Source of the DNA: Pigmentiphaga sp. NML080357
GTDB lineage: Bacteria > Pseudomonadota > Gammaproteobacteria > Burkholderiales > Burkholderiaceae_B
DNA: 64,000 bases
Assembly (NCBI RefSeq): GCF_002188465.1
Contig: NZ_NINW01000049.1
Coordinates: forward strand, 186,001-250,000
Reading direction: 5' to 3'
In this document: piece by piece, positions 1-9,384 of the stretch
How the letters are laid out: each line of letters begins with the position of its first letter
How positions within the stretch are numbered: the stretch's first letter is position 1
The notes under the pieces: generated by a model
Told to the model about the DNA's origin: nothing
Database searches by the model: none
What the model saw: the letters and a program-made list of their open reading frames with translations, nothing else
Program-made: the position numbers and the translations under genes

Positions 1-939
1 GGCTGGGTCAGCGGCTGCAACCGCTGCTCGGCGTACATGGTGCTGCACCGGCAGCCGCCGCGGGTGCCGGGGGGGCCGGGGCGGCACGAGCTGCGCTGCC
101 ATCATTGCGGCTGGCAGCACCGCGTGCCGGCGGCCTGCCCTGATTGCGGCAACCAGGATCTGCAACCCATGGGGCGGGGAACCCAGCGGCTGGAAGAACA
201 CCTGGGTGAGCTTTTTCCCGGCGCCCGCATCGCGCGCATCGATGCCGACAGCACGCGGCGCAAGGGCAGTGCGCAGGAATTGTTCGCCCGCATGCACGCG
301 GGCGAGATCGACATCCTGGTCGGCACGCAGATGGTGGCCAAGGGGCACGATTTCCAGAACCTGGGTTTCGTCGGCGTGCTCAATGCCGATGCCATGCTGT
401 TCTCCCACGACTTCCGCGCACCCGAGCGCCTGTTCGCGCAGCTGATGCAGGTGGCGGGCCGCGCCGGCCGTGCCGGGACGCCGGCCGAGGTCTATATCCA
501 GACCGGCTATCCCGAGCAGCCGCTGTACCAGGCGCTGGTCCGCCACGACTATCCGGGCTTCGCGCGCTACGCGCTGAAGGAGCGCGAGGCCGCGGGCCTG
601 CCGCCGTTCGCCTACCAGGCGCTGCTGACCGCGGAGGCGCGCGAGCTGGCGCAGGCCCAAGGGTTCCTGGCGCAGGCACGGAGCCTGGCCGAAGCGCCCG
701 ATACGGAGAACGGGATCGATTTGTCCCAGGCCGCGGAGCTGTCGCGCATTACGCTCTATGATCCTGTACCGCTGCGCGTGGTGCGCGTGGCCAACGTCGA
801 ACGCGCTCAATTGCTGGTGGAAAGCGATAGCCGTCCCGCCTTGCAAGGTTTCCTGCGCGCCTGGGCCGCCGCGCTGCCTCGCCTGGCATCCGCCTCGCGG
901 GTGCGCTGGCACCTGGAAGTCGATCCGCTGGAAATCTGA
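1..939 (+). CDS. priA: Primosomal protein N' (replication restart helicase PriA), C-terminal part
   Basis: This is the last 312 residues of PriA; the start lies outside the window and the frame is open from base 1. PriA is the superfamily 2 DNA helicase that reloads the replisome at stalled forks. Cysteine pairs of the zinc-binding domain are visible near the left edge (CNRC, CHHC, CPDC). They are followed by helicase motif V (VGTQMVAKGHDFQ) and motif VI (QVAGRAGRAG). The C-terminal domain is present to a normal stop. The rep helicase gene follows on the same strand. Confidence 0.95.
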   Translation, partial: GWVSGCNRCSAYMVLHRQPPRVPGGPGRHELRCHHCGWQHRVPAACPDCGNQDLQPMGRGTQRLEEHLGELFPGARIARIDADSTRRKGSAQELFARMHAGEIDILVGTQMVAKGHDFQNLGFVGVLNADAMLFSHDFRAPERLFAQLMQVAGRAGRAGTPAEVYIQTGYPEQPLYQALVRHDYPGFARYALKEREAAGLPPFAYQALLTAEARELAQAQGFLAQARSLAEAPDTENGIDLSQAAELSRITLYDPVPLRVVRVANVERAQLLVESDSRPALQGFLRAWAAALPRLASASRVRWHLEVDPLEI

Positions 940-1021
940 TGCCCGTTCGCCCGCCGCCGTCCGCACCCGCTTCCGCATGCCGTCCGCGCGCCTGCGCGAC
1001 CCTAGATTCCACCCGAGCCGA

Positions 1022-3157
1022 ATGACTGCCTCCTCTTCTTCCGCCGCGACCCGTGCCATGGACCGCGCCGAATCGCGGTTGAACAAACCCGGTGCCGGCG
1101 CGCCGGCCGCCTTGCCGCCGCTCGATGCGGGGATGAACCCGGCCCAGCGCGATGCGGTGCGCTATCTCGACGGCCCTTGCCTGGTCCTTGCCGGGGCCGG
1201 CAGCGGCAAGACGCGCGTCATCACGCAAAAGATCGGCTACCTGCTGCGCGATTGCGGCTACGCCGCGCGCAACGTCGCGGCGCTGACGTTCACCAACAAG
1301 GCCGCGCGCGAAATGGCCGAGCGGGTCAAGGCCATCGCCCCGCCCAACGCGCTCAAGGGGCTGACCATCAGCACCTTCCATTCGCTCGGGGTCAAGATGC
1401 TGCGCGAGGAAGCCAAGCAGGTCGGGCTCAAGCCGCAGTTCTCCATTCTGGCCGCCGACGATGCCATGGGCATCGTGCAGGACCTCACCGCCACCACCGA
1501 CAAAGGCCACATCCGCGCGGTACAAACGGCCATTTCGCTGTGGAAGAACGCGCTGATCGAGCCCGACGAGGCCGAGCGCTGCGCGTCGACCGAAAGCGAA
1601 CGCGACGCCGCGCGGGTCTACCGCAGCTACAACGCCACCCTGCGCTCGTACCAGTCGGTCGATTTCGACGACCTGATCCGGCTGCCCGCCCGGCTGCTTG
1701 AGGCCGACCCCGAGGCGCGCGAGCGCTGGCAATCGCGCCTGCGCTATCTGCTGGTGGACGAATACCAGGACACCAATGCCTGCCAGTACCGGCTGGTGCA
1801 GCTGCTGACCGGCCCGCGCGCCATGTTCACCGCCGTCGGCGACGACGACCAGGCCATCTACGCATGGCGCGGCGCCACCATCGAGAACCTCGCCAAGCTC
1901 ACCACCGACTATCCTCACCTGCGGGTCATCAAGCTCGAACAGAACTACCGGTCGATGCAGCGCATCCTCGCCGCGGCCAACAACGTGATCGCGCACAACC
2001 CCAAGCTGTTCGAGAAGAAGTTGTGGTCCGACCTCGGCGTCGGGGACCCGATCGCCGTCATTCCGATGGACGACGAAGAAGCCGAGGCCGAGTCCGTCGC
2101 CATGCGCATTTCCGCCGCCCGCTTCGAGCTCAAGGCCGACTGGCGCGACTTCGCCATCCTCTATCGCAGCAACCACCAGGCGCGCATCCTGGAGCAGGCG
2201 CTGCGCAACCTGAAGATTCCCTACATGGTCTCGGGCGGCCAGAGCTTCTTCGACAAGGCCGAGGTGCGCGACATCATGGCCTACCTGCGGCTCATCGCCA
2301 ACGACGAGGACGACCCGGCCTTCATCCGCGCCATCACCACGCCCAAGCGCGGCGTCGGGCAATCCACGCTCGAGGCGCTCGGCACCTACGCCGGCGAGCG
2401 CGAGATCCCGCTGTTCACCGCGGTATTCGAAACCGGGCTCGAGCAGCGCCTGCAGCCGCGCCAGCTTGCGCCGCTGCGCGAGTTCTGCGAATTCATCAAC
2501 CGCATGCAGTGGCGCGCCGGCGCCGCGAAGGGCGATGGCGCCCCTTCCGGCGAAACCGCGTCCGAGATCCTCGACGACCTGGTCCGGGCGATCGGCTACG
2601 AACGCTACCTGTACGACCACTTCGACGAGCGCGGCGCCCAGACGCGCTGGCAGACGGTGCTCGACCTGCTCGGCTGGCTCAAGCGCAAGGCCGAGGAAGA
2701 CAAGATGACCCTCATGGAGCTCGTCCAGCACATCGCCCTCATCACCATGCTGGAGAAAAGCGACGACGAGGATCCCGACCTGGTGCGCCTGTCCACGCTG
2801 CATGCCTCCAAGGGGCTGGAGTATCCGCACGTGTTCCTGGTCGGCGCCGAGGAAGGGCTGCTGCCTCACCTCGGCAAGGACGAAGAGGAAGGCGACCCGG
2901 CCAAGGCCGCCGAATCGTTCGAGGCCCGGGTGCAGGAAGAGCGGCGCCTGATGTACGTGGGGATCACGCGCGCGCGCCGCACGCTCAACGTCACCTGGTG
3001 CAAGAAGCGCAAGCGCGGCCGCGAGGACATCGCCCGCGAGCCGTCGCGCTTCATCAAGGAAATGGGGCTGGAAGACGACAAGGTCGCCGACGCCACGCCG
3101 GGGCTCAGCGCGAAGGAAAGGCTGGACCGGCTGAAGTCGTTGTTGAAGAAGGACTAG
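1022..3157 (+). CDS. rep: ATP-dependent DNA helicase Rep (UvrD/Rep superfamily 1)
   Basis: 3'-5' DNA helicase that helps forks pass obstacles. From this start the protein is 711 residues. Walker A (GAGSGKT) lies near residue 60, motif II DEYQDTN near 245, and TLHASKGLEYPHVFLVG and MYVGITRARRTL near the C-terminus. Residues directly after the ATG at 1133 (MNPAQRDAV) align with the usual N-terminus of Rep, and that start would give 674 residues, about the length of the E. coli protein. The true start is therefore 1022, 1058 or 1133. The reading frame extends upstream to 758 inside priA, but that part is shadow sequence. Confidence 0.93.
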   Translation: MTASSSSAATRAMDRAESRLNKPGAGAPAALPPLDAGMNPAQRDAVRYLDGPCLVLAGAGSGKTRVITQKIGYLLRDCGYAARNVAALTFTNKAAREMAERVKAIAPPNALKGLTISTFHSLGVKMLREEAKQVGLKPQFSILAADDAMGIVQDLTATTDKGHIRAVQTAISLWKNALIEPDEAERCASTESERDAARVYRSYNATLRSYQSVDFDDLIRLPARLLEADPEARERWQSRLRYLLVDEYQDTNACQYRLVQLLTGPRAMFTAVGDDDQAIYAWRGATIENLAKLTTDYPHLRVIKLEQNYRSMQRILAAANNVIAHNPKLFEKKLWSDLGVGDPIAVIPMDDEEAEAESVAMRISAARFELKADWRDFAILYRSNHQARILEQALRNLKIPYMVSGGQSFFDKAEVRDIMAYLRLIANDEDDPAFIRAITTPKRGVGQSTLEALGTYAGEREIPLFTAVFETGLEQRLQPRQLAPLREFCEFINRMQWRAGAAKGDGAPSGETASEILDDLVRAIGYERYLYDHFDERGAQTRWQTVLDLLGWLKRKAEEDKMTLMELVQHIALITMLEKSDDEDPDLVRLSTLHASKGLEYPHVFLVGAEEGLLPHLGKDEEEGDPAKAAESFEARVQEERRLMYVGITRARRTLNVTWCKKRKRGREDIAREPSRFIKEMGLEDDKVADATPGLSAKERLDRLKSLLKKD

Positions 3158-3338
3158 CGGTCCGCAACAAGCCCTGATCTTTCCCTTGGCGGCCGAGGCC
3201 GATCGTTGCGAGAAACCGCCATCGACCGCGCAGGATTCCCGGCTGCGAGACACTGCGTTCCTGCTTGACCCATGAGCGTGCTCGAGCGATTCGGCGGCCT
3301 GGCAATGTCCGGTCCATAAAGGGTAATTACCTAGACTT

Positions 3339-3367
3339 TTAACATTCTATAGTTCTATACATAGAAT
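3339..3367 (+). promoter_or_regulatory. Sigma-70-like promoter of the hydantoinase-type operon
   Basis: TTAACA at 3339-3344 and TAGAAT at 3362-3367 are separated by exactly 17 bases, a good match to a housekeeping promoter. It lies 110 bases upstream of the first operon gene. The rest of the gap after rep (3158-3338) shows no gene or terminator that I can support. Confidence 0.6.
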
Positions 3368-3370
3368 GTT
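3341..3370. repeat. Perfect 10-bp inverted repeat, probable operator
   Basis: AACATTCTAT (3341-3350) is repeated as its exact reverse complement ATAGAATGTT (3361-3370) around a 10-base spacer. The palindrome covers most of the -35 to -10 interval and the -10 itself, so a bound protein would block RNA polymerase. The AT-rich stem has no U-run, which argues against a terminator. The natural candidates to bind it are the GntR regulators at 11062 and 12482; this pairing is inference. Confidence 0.55.
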
Positions 3371-3476
3371 TTTCGGAGTCTAATGGCGCCAGATTCGGAA
3401 GCGGCGGTCCCGGCATGGCCGGCCCGCCTTCCGGCGACCCGATCGCCCCGCGGGGCGGCATTTGGAGGAAAGACTC

Positions 3477-5570
3477 GTGTCTTACATTGGTACGGATATC
3501 GGAGGGACGTTCACCGACCTCGTTCTTCTGTCCGACGACGGCGAGGTGCGCATCTTCAAGGCGCTGACCACGCCAGATGACCGCACGCGCGGCGTGCTGG
3601 ACGCCATGAAGCTGGCGGCCGAGGAGCTGGGCATTCCGGCCGACCGGCTGGTGGCGGAACTGAAGTACTTTTCGCACGGCACGACGGCCGCCACCAACGC
3701 GTTCATCGAACGCAAGGGTGCGAAGACGGGCCTGCTCACCACGCGCGGCTTCGAGGACACGCTGCGCATCCAGCGTGCCATGGGCGGGTGGATCGGCATG
3801 CCGACGCACGAGATCTCGCATTTCTCCAAGCGCCGCGTGCCCGATCCCATCGTGCCGCTCGGCCTGATCAAAGGCGTGGTCGAGCGGGTCGACTACAAGG
3901 GCGAGGTCATCGTGCCGCTGGACGAGGCGCAGGCGCGCCAGGCCATACGCGAGCTGCGCGACGCCGGCGTGGAGGCCATCGCCATCAGCCTGCTGTGGTC
4001 GTTCCGCAATCCCGCGCATGAGCGCCGCCTGGCGGAGCTGGTGGACGAGGAAGCGCCGGGCCTGTTCGTCACCACCTCCTCGCTGCTGGTGCCCATCATC
4101 GGCGAATACGAGCGTACGTCCACGACCTCGATCAACGCCTACCTCGGCCCGGTCATCCACCGCTACATCAATGGGCTGGAAGGCGCGATCCGCCGCTTCG
4201 GCTTCACGGGGCCGATCTCGATCATGGAGTCGGGCGGCGGGGTGCTGCCGGCTGCCGAGGCCGCGTTCCAGGCCGCCAACCTGCTGACTTCGGGGCCCGC
4301 CGGCGGCGTGCTGGCCTCGCAGAAGCTGGGCGAGCTGCTGGGCTATCGCAATGTGCTGACGGCCGACATGGGCGGCACCAGCTTCGACGTGGGCCTGATC
4401 GTGGACGGCCAGCCGTTGCTGGAAACCGTGCGCGAAGTGGGGCGCTTCCACGTGGCCCTGCCGTCCATCAAGGTCACCGCCATTGGCGCGGGCGGCGGTT
4501 CCATCGCCCGCGTGCAGGACGGCCATCTGACCGTGGGCCCGGAAAGCGCCGGGTCCACGCCGGGACCGGCCTGCTATGGGCGCGGCGGGGTCGAACCCAC
4601 CATCACCGACGCCGACGTGGTGCTGGGCATCATCGATCCGCGCTACTTCCTGGGCGGGCGCATGGGCCTGGACGTCGAGGCCGCGCGCGAGGCGGTGCGC
4701 AAGCACGTGGCCGAGCCGCTGGGCATGAGCGTGGAAGAGGCGGCGGCCGGCATCCGCGAAGTGGCCAACAACCAGATGGCCGACCTCCTGCGCCGCGTCA
4801 CGCTGCGTGCCGGCTACGATCCGCGCGATTTCGTGCTGATGGCCTACGGCGGGGCGGGCGCTACCCATGCGCACCAATACGCCGAGGTGGCCGGCATCGG
4901 CAAGGTGGTCGTGCCCAATACCGGGCCGGCGCACTCGGCCTACGGCACCGTGACGGGCGATCGCCACCGGTCGTTCTCGCTGGCGGTGGGCCAGCATGCG
5001 CCGGCGCGCTTCAAGCGCGCGTCCGACCACATCGACATCGCCGCGCTGAACGAAGGCTTTGCCCAGATCGAGGGGCGCGCGCGCGAAGCGCTGGGCGACG
5101 ACGTGACCATCCATCGCTACATCGGCATGCGCTTTCGCCAGCAGGTGCACGAGATCGGCGTCGAGGTCCCGGCGGGCGAGCTCGAGGCCGCCGACGTGGA
5201 CGCGCTGGTGGACGCGTTTGAGGCCCAGTACGAGCGCATCTACGGAAAGAACACCGCGCTGCGCAGTTCGGGCGTGGAGTTCACCGTGGTGCGGGTGGAA
5301 GGCACCTCGCCCGTGATCAAGCCCATGCCGCGCCAGGTGGACGGCGGCGGCCGCTCGAACCGGCCGGTCTCCGACCGCCAGGTCTACTTCTACGGCCATG
5401 GCTTCATCCGCACCGACATCTACCGCAGCGAAGACGTGGGGCCGGGCCACGCGATCGAGGGGCCCTGCATCATCGAGCGGCCCGACACCACCATCGTGGT
5501 CGGCCCCGGCCAGACGGCCGAGATGGAGCCCTACGGCAACTTCGTGATTTCCATTGCGCGCAATCAATAA
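3477..5570 (+). CDS. Hydantoinase/oxoprolinase family protein, subunit A type
   Basis: This 697-residue protein belongs to the HyuA / acetone carboxylase beta family, ATP-dependent enzymes that phosphorylate a lactam or an enol/ketone substrate. The N-terminus has the ASKHA-type phosphate-binding loop (DIGGTFTD) and a second loop, ADMGGTSFDVG, lies near residue 300. The GTG start at 3477 is chosen because GGAGGA (3464-3469) sits 7 bases before it; an in-frame TTG at 3462 falls inside this ribosome site. It is the first gene of the operon and is followed 16 bases later by its B-type partner. The substrate is unknown, but the gamma-like domain on the partner favours a carboxylase over a hydantoinase. 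Confidence 0.9.
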   Translation: MSYIGTDIGGTFTDLVLLSDDGEVRIFKALTTPDDRTRGVLDAMKLAAEELGIPADRLVAELKYFSHGTTAATNAFIERKGAKTGLLTTRGFEDTLRIQRAMGGWIGMPTHEISHFSKRRVPDPIVPLGLIKGVVERVDYKGEVIVPLDEAQARQAIRELRDAGVEAIAISLLWSFRNPAHERRLAELVDEEAPGLFVTTSSLLVPIIGEYERTSTTSINAYLGPVIHRYINGLEGAIRRFGFTGPISIMESGGGVLPAAEAAFQAANLLTSGPAGGVLASQKLGELLGYRNVLTADMGGTSFDVGLIVDGQPLLETVREVGRFHVALPSIKVTAIGAGGGSIARVQDGHLTVGPESAGSTPGPACYGRGGVEPTITDADVVLGIIDPRYFLGGRMGLDVEAAREAVRKHVAEPLGMSVEEAAAGIREVANNQMADLLRRVTLRAGYDPRDFVLMAYGGAGATHAHQYAEVAGIGKVVVPNTGPAHSAYGTVTGDRHRSFSLAVGQHAPARFKRASDHIDIAALNEGFAQIEGRAREALGDDVTIHRYIGMRFRQQVHEIGVEVPAGELEAADVDALVDAFEAQYERIYGKNTALRSSGVEFTVVRVEGTSPVIKPMPRQVDGGGRSNRPVSDRQVYFYGHGFIRTDIYRSEDVGPGHAIEGPCIIERPDTTIVVGPGQTAEMEPYGNFVISIARNQ

Positions 5571-5586
5571 CGGGATCGAGACAACC

Positions 5587-7773
5587 ATGCATCAGGTCTA
5601 TGAATACACGGCCAAGGAGGTCGACCCGATCACCTTCGAGGTGATCCGGCACCGGCTGCTGTCGATCACCGACGAGCAGGCCGCCACGCTGGCGTCGGTG
5701 TCGGGGTCGGCGCTGGTGAACGAGGCCACCGACTTCAACACCGGGCTATATCGCGCCTTCGGCGAAGTGGTCACCATGGGCAAGACGGTGACCTTCCACG
5801 CCGCCTCGCTGTCGCTGATGGTCAAGCACGTGATCGAGGATTGCGAAGACACCGTCGGCATCAATCCGGGCGACATGTTCATTGTCAACCACCCGCACAA
5901 GGGCGCGCTGCACTGCCCCGACGTGGGCGTGCTGGCGCCCATCTTCGTGGACGGCAAGCGCATTGGCTGGACCGGCGCCTGCGCGCACCAGCTCGACGTG
6001 GGCGGCATGGTGCCGGGCAGCTTCGCGTCCATGGCCAAGGACATCCGGCAGGAGGGCATGCTGATCCCGCCGGTCAAGATCATCGACCGCGGCGAGCTGC
6101 GCAGCGACGTGCTCAATTTCATCACCGGCATGTCGCGCCTGCCCACCAACATCAGCCTGGACCTGAAGGGGTTGATGGCGGCCAACAACATAGGCGTGAA
6201 AAGCGTCCTGGATACTATCGCCAAGTATGGCGTCGATACCGTGCTGACGGTGATGGACGGCATGATGACCCTGTCCGAGACCAAGATGCGCAACCGGCTC
6301 AAGGAGTTGCCCGACGGCGTGTTCCGCGCCCAGGCCTTCCTGGACCACGACGGCTTCGAGAACAAGGTCTACAAGATCCACGTCGAGCTGCGCAAGCGGG
6401 GCGACCGCATCGAGTTCGACTACACCGGGTCCGATCCGCAGGCGCCGGGCTTCGTCAACGCCACGCGCACCGGATTGCTGGCCGGCGTCTATGCCGGCAT
6501 CCTGCCGGTGATCGCCTACGACCTGCCGTGGAATGAAGGACTCTTGCGGCCGCTGGAAGTGCTCGCGCACGAAGGGTCCATCGTCTCGTGCAAGTTCCCC
6601 GCGCCGTGCAGCCAGGGGCCGCTGGGAGCGATGTGGCTGGTGGAGGTCACGACCACCGAGGTCATCTCCAAGCTGATGGCCACGCATCCGGACTACCTTG
6701 CCGAGGCGCAGGCCGCGCCGGCCAGCGGGCCGGACCTGTTCCACATCCATGGCAAGAACCAGTACGGCGAACCCGCTACCGCGCCCATCCTCGAGGTGAT
6801 GCTGTCCGGCGGCGGCGCCTATGCGCACCGCGACGGCGTGAACGTATCGGGCCAGCGCAACATCACCGCCGGCCGCGCACCCAACGTCGAGACCACCGAA
6901 CTCAAGCTGCCGGTGCTCTACATGTACCGCCGCATCGTTACCGACAGCTCGGGCGCCGGCCGCAACGTGGGCGGCCAGGCCGCCGGCGCGGCCTTCGTGC
7001 TGCACGGCGTGGACGAAGTCGAATCGCTGGTGGCTTGCCACGGCTACGAGTCGCCCACCTCGCGCGGCCTGTTCGGCGGCTATCCCAGCGGCTGCAATCA
7101 TCGGCGTTTCCTGCGGCACACCAATATCCGGCAACTGCTGGCCGACGGCGTCTTTCCCGACCGCATGGACGGGCTCGAAGGCGAAGCCGTCGAGTTCAAC
7201 GCCAAGCCGCCCGAATTCGAGTTCGGCAAGGACGACGTGTACGAGTGCAACCCCACCGCCGGCGGCGGCTGGGGCGATCCGCTGGCGCGGCCTGCGGCAA
7301 GCGTCGCCGGCGACGTCGCGGCGGGCGCTTTCTCGGCGCTGGTGGCCGAGCGCATCTTCGGCGTGGTGATCCGGGACGGCGTTGCCGACGAGGCGGCCAC
7401 CCAGGCGGCGCGCGCCGCGATCCGCCGGCGGCGGCTGGCCTGGCCGGCGGACAAGACGCTGGCGGCCCGGCCCGCGGTGGCGCGGGCCGAGCCGGTCGCC
7501 ATCGTCGGAGACGTGGCGCGCATCGTGCGCGAGGCCGGTACCCCTTACCTGGTCTGCAACCAGTGCGACAACGCCATCGCGCCGGCTGCGGAGAACTGGA
7601 AGGACTACGCACGCCATCACCTGGCCGCGGCCGAAGAGCTCGGTCCGCGCGTGCGCATCCACCACGATCTCGAAGTGGTCCAGCATGCCTGCCCGCATTG
7701 CGCGACCCTGCTCGACGTGGAGGTGCGGCGCAAGGGCGAGGCATCGTTGTTCGACATACAAGTGGCGGCATGA
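5587..7773 (+). CDS. Hydantoinase B-type subunit fused to an acetone-carboxylase-gamma-like zinc domain
   Basis: This protein has 728 residues. Residues about 1-560 form the HyuB / acetone carboxylase alpha domain (DPITFEVIRHRL near the start). A linker of roughly 60 residues follows, then a C-terminal domain of about 80 residues with CNQC, NWKDYA and CPHCATLLDVEV. This pattern matches the small zinc-binding gamma subunit of acetone carboxylase, normally a separate protein of about 165 residues. Together with the upstream A-type gene it could supply all three functions of an ATP-dependent ketone carboxylase from two genes. Family assignment of the main domain is firm; the gamma-like assignment rests on the cysteine and LLDVEV motifs. 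The start at 5587 begins MHQVYEYT; the frame extends upstream over the previous gene's end. Confidence 0.9.
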   Translation: MHQVYEYTAKEVDPITFEVIRHRLLSITDEQAATLASVSGSALVNEATDFNTGLYRAFGEVVTMGKTVTFHAASLSLMVKHVIEDCEDTVGINPGDMFIVNHPHKGALHCPDVGVLAPIFVDGKRIGWTGACAHQLDVGGMVPGSFASMAKDIRQEGMLIPPVKIIDRGELRSDVLNFITGMSRLPTNISLDLKGLMAANNIGVKSVLDTIAKYGVDTVLTVMDGMMTLSETKMRNRLKELPDGVFRAQAFLDHDGFENKVYKIHVELRKRGDRIEFDYTGSDPQAPGFVNATRTGLLAGVYAGILPVIAYDLPWNEGLLRPLEVLAHEGSIVSCKFPAPCSQGPLGAMWLVEVTTTEVISKLMATHPDYLAEAQAAPASGPDLFHIHGKNQYGEPATAPILEVMLSGGGAYAHRDGVNVSGQRNITAGRAPNVETTELKLPVLYMYRRIVTDSSGAGRNVGGQAAGAAFVLHGVDEVESLVACHGYESPTSRGLFGGYPSGCNHRRFLRHTNIRQLLADGVFPDRMDGLEGEAVEFNAKPPEFEFGKDDVYECNPTAGGGWGDPLARPAASVAGDVAAGAFSALVAERIFGVVIRDGVADEAATQAARAAIRRRRLAWPADKTLAARPAVARAEPVAIVGDVARIVREAGTPYLVCNQCDNAIAPAAENWKDYARHHLAAAEELGPRVRIHHDLEVVQHACPHCATLLDVEVRRKGEASLFDIQVAA

Positions 7774-7792
7774 GCGCGCGCGAGGAGGCAGC

Positions 7793-8563
7793 ATGACGAC
7801 GAGGACGAGCCAGGGCCGCTGGGTGACCTTCCCCAGCGGCGGCGACCAGGTTCGCGGCTATCTGGCCGAACCCGATGGCGACGAGGTGCTGGGCGCGGTG
7901 GTGTGCGCGCCGGAGAACCTGGGCGTGACCGGACACCGGCAAGAGGAGACCCGGCGCCTGGCGGCCGAAGGCTTCATCGTGTTGACGGTGGATCCGTACA
8001 GCCGCATAGGCGGGCGCCCGCCCCAGGACTACACCACCGCCGAAGAGCGGCGCAGCAAGGCTTTCATTGCCGCCCGCGACGAAGTGGTCGTGCCCGATTG
8101 CCAAGCCGCGCTGGCATGGCTGCGCACGCACCCGCGCGTGGCGCCTGACCGCATCGGCGCCATCGGCTACTGCCTAGGCGGCGGCACGGTGCTGGCCTGG
8201 GCGGCACAGACGAAAGACCTGGCCTGCGCGGTGGTGCTGTACGCCTTGCCGGTGGTGCCGGCGGCCTATGCGCCGGACGGCCGCGAGCGCTCGCGCATCG
8301 CCCTGGCGCCGCGCATCCAGAGCCCGATGCAGCTGCATTTCGGCGAGGCCGACGAGGCAATCCCCATGGACCAGACGCGGGCGCTCAAGGCCGCGCTCGA
8401 CGCGGAATCGCCGCAGCCGGTGGAGTTCCACGTCTATCCCGGCGCGCGCCACGCGTACATGGACAGCACGCTGGACCGGTATTCGCCCGAAGCCGCCGCG
8501 CTGACCTATGCGCGCTTCGTGGCGTTCCTGCATCGCCACCTGGATGCGGGGGCGGGGCGATGA
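7793..8563 (+). CDS. Dienelactone hydrolase family protein
   Basis: This alpha/beta-hydrolase of 256 residues is of the dienelactone hydrolase type, which opens lactone intermediates of aromatic ring cleavage. The nucleophile is a cysteine in GYCLGG near residue 128, and the histidine lies in GARHAYMD near residue 220. An APENLG segment near residue 40 matches the position of the family's conserved glutamate. GAGGAGG directly upstream supports the ATG at 7793. The stop overlaps the next start in an ATGA, indicating coupled translation within the ring-cleavage operon. Confidence 0.9.
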   Translation: MTTRTSQGRWVTFPSGGDQVRGYLAEPDGDEVLGAVVCAPENLGVTGHRQEETRRLAAEGFIVLTVDPYSRIGGRPPQDYTTAEERRSKAFIAARDEVVVPDCQAALAWLRTHPRVAPDRIGAIGYCLGGGTVLAWAAQTKDLACAVVLYALPVVPAAYAPDGRERSRIALAPRIQSPMQLHFGEADEAIPMDQTRALKAALDAESPQPVEFHVYPGARHAYMDSTLDRYSPEAAALTYARFVAFLHRHLDAGAGR

Positions 8564-9384
8564 GCGAGATCGTCTGGGCCGCGGCCACCGCCCATACGGG
8601 CGCGATGATGCGCGCGCCCAAGGGCGATCCCGACGACCTGGCACGGGCCGAGCGGGTATTCGCCGGATTCGCGGCGTTGTCCGCCTCGTTGAAGGCGGCG
8701 CGGCCCGACGTGATCGTGGTGGCGGCCACCGACCACTTCCTGACCTTCGACTACGCCGCCTTGCCGCTGTTCGCCGTCGGCACCGGCACGCATTTTCCCG
8801 GCCATGGCGAATTCGGCGTGCCCAAGCGCGATTACGCGGGCGTGGCGGGCCTGGGCGAGGCCGTGCATGCGGACCTGGTGGCGGCGGGCTTCGACGCCGC
8901 CAGCGCGCGCGAGCTGCCGCTGGACCACAGCTTCTCGTGCCCGCTGCAGTTGCTGCTGGCCGGCTGGGACGCGCCCGTCCTGCCCATATACGTGAATTGC
9001 ACGGTGGAGCCGCTGCCTCGCCTGGACCGCTGCCTGGCATTCGGGCGGGCGATGGGCGAGGCGCTGCGGCGCCAGACGCTCGCGCCGCGCGTCGCCGTCA
9101 TCGGCACCGGCGGGCTCAGCCATTGGGTCGGCATGCCCGAGACCGGACACATCAACCAGGCGTTCGACCGCCGTTTCCTCGAGCACTATTCGGCGGGCCG
9201 CTTCGACCACATCGCCGCCTGGGATGCGGACGAGGTGGTGCGCAGCGCCGGCAACGGGGCGGCCGAGATCCGCAACTGGCTGCTGGCGGCGGGCGCGGCG
9301 CGTGCCCGCGCTGCGCGCGTGCGGGCCTACGAGCCCGTCGGCGCATGGGTGACCGGCATCGCGGTGACGGAGCTCGAGTCATGA
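8560..9384 (+). CDS. Class III extradiol ring-cleavage dioxygenase (LigB type)
   Basis: This protein of 274 residues is an Fe(II)-dependent enzyme that opens catechol-type or aminophenol-type rings. The metal and acid/base histidines expected in this family are visible in TAHTGAMM (residue 12), ATDHFLTF (about 58), LDHSFSCP (about 127) and GGLSHWVG (about 190). A LigA-like small domain that usually pairs with this fold is encoded just downstream. The gene overlaps its upstream neighbour by 4 bases and ends in another ATGA that opens a 17-codon frame. The substrate cannot be read from sequence. Confidence 0.9.
   Translation: MSEIVWAAATAHTGAMMRAPKGDPDDLARAERVFAGFAALSASLKAARPDVIVVAATDHFLTFDYAALPLFAVGTGTHFPGHGEFGVPKRDYAGVAGLGEAVHADLVAAGFDAASARELPLDHSFSCPLQLLLAGWDAPVLPIYVNCTVEPLPRLDRCLAFGRAMGEALRRQTLAPRVAVIGTGGLSHWVGMPETGHINQAFDRRFLEHYSAGRFDHIAAWDADEVVRSAGNGAAEIRNWLLAAGAARARAARVRAYEPVGAWVTGIAVTELES

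Noticed and set aside
749-3253. Long minus-strand open frame (834 codons) opposite rep
   Set aside because: It is the antisense shadow of a conserved helicase in GC-rich DNA; composition is low-complexity and no family is seen.
3339-7794. Minus-strand open frames of 749 and 682 codons opposite the hydantoinase-type genes
   Set aside because: Histidine/arginine/glycine-rich shadow products; the plus-strand genes have clear motifs and ribosome sites.
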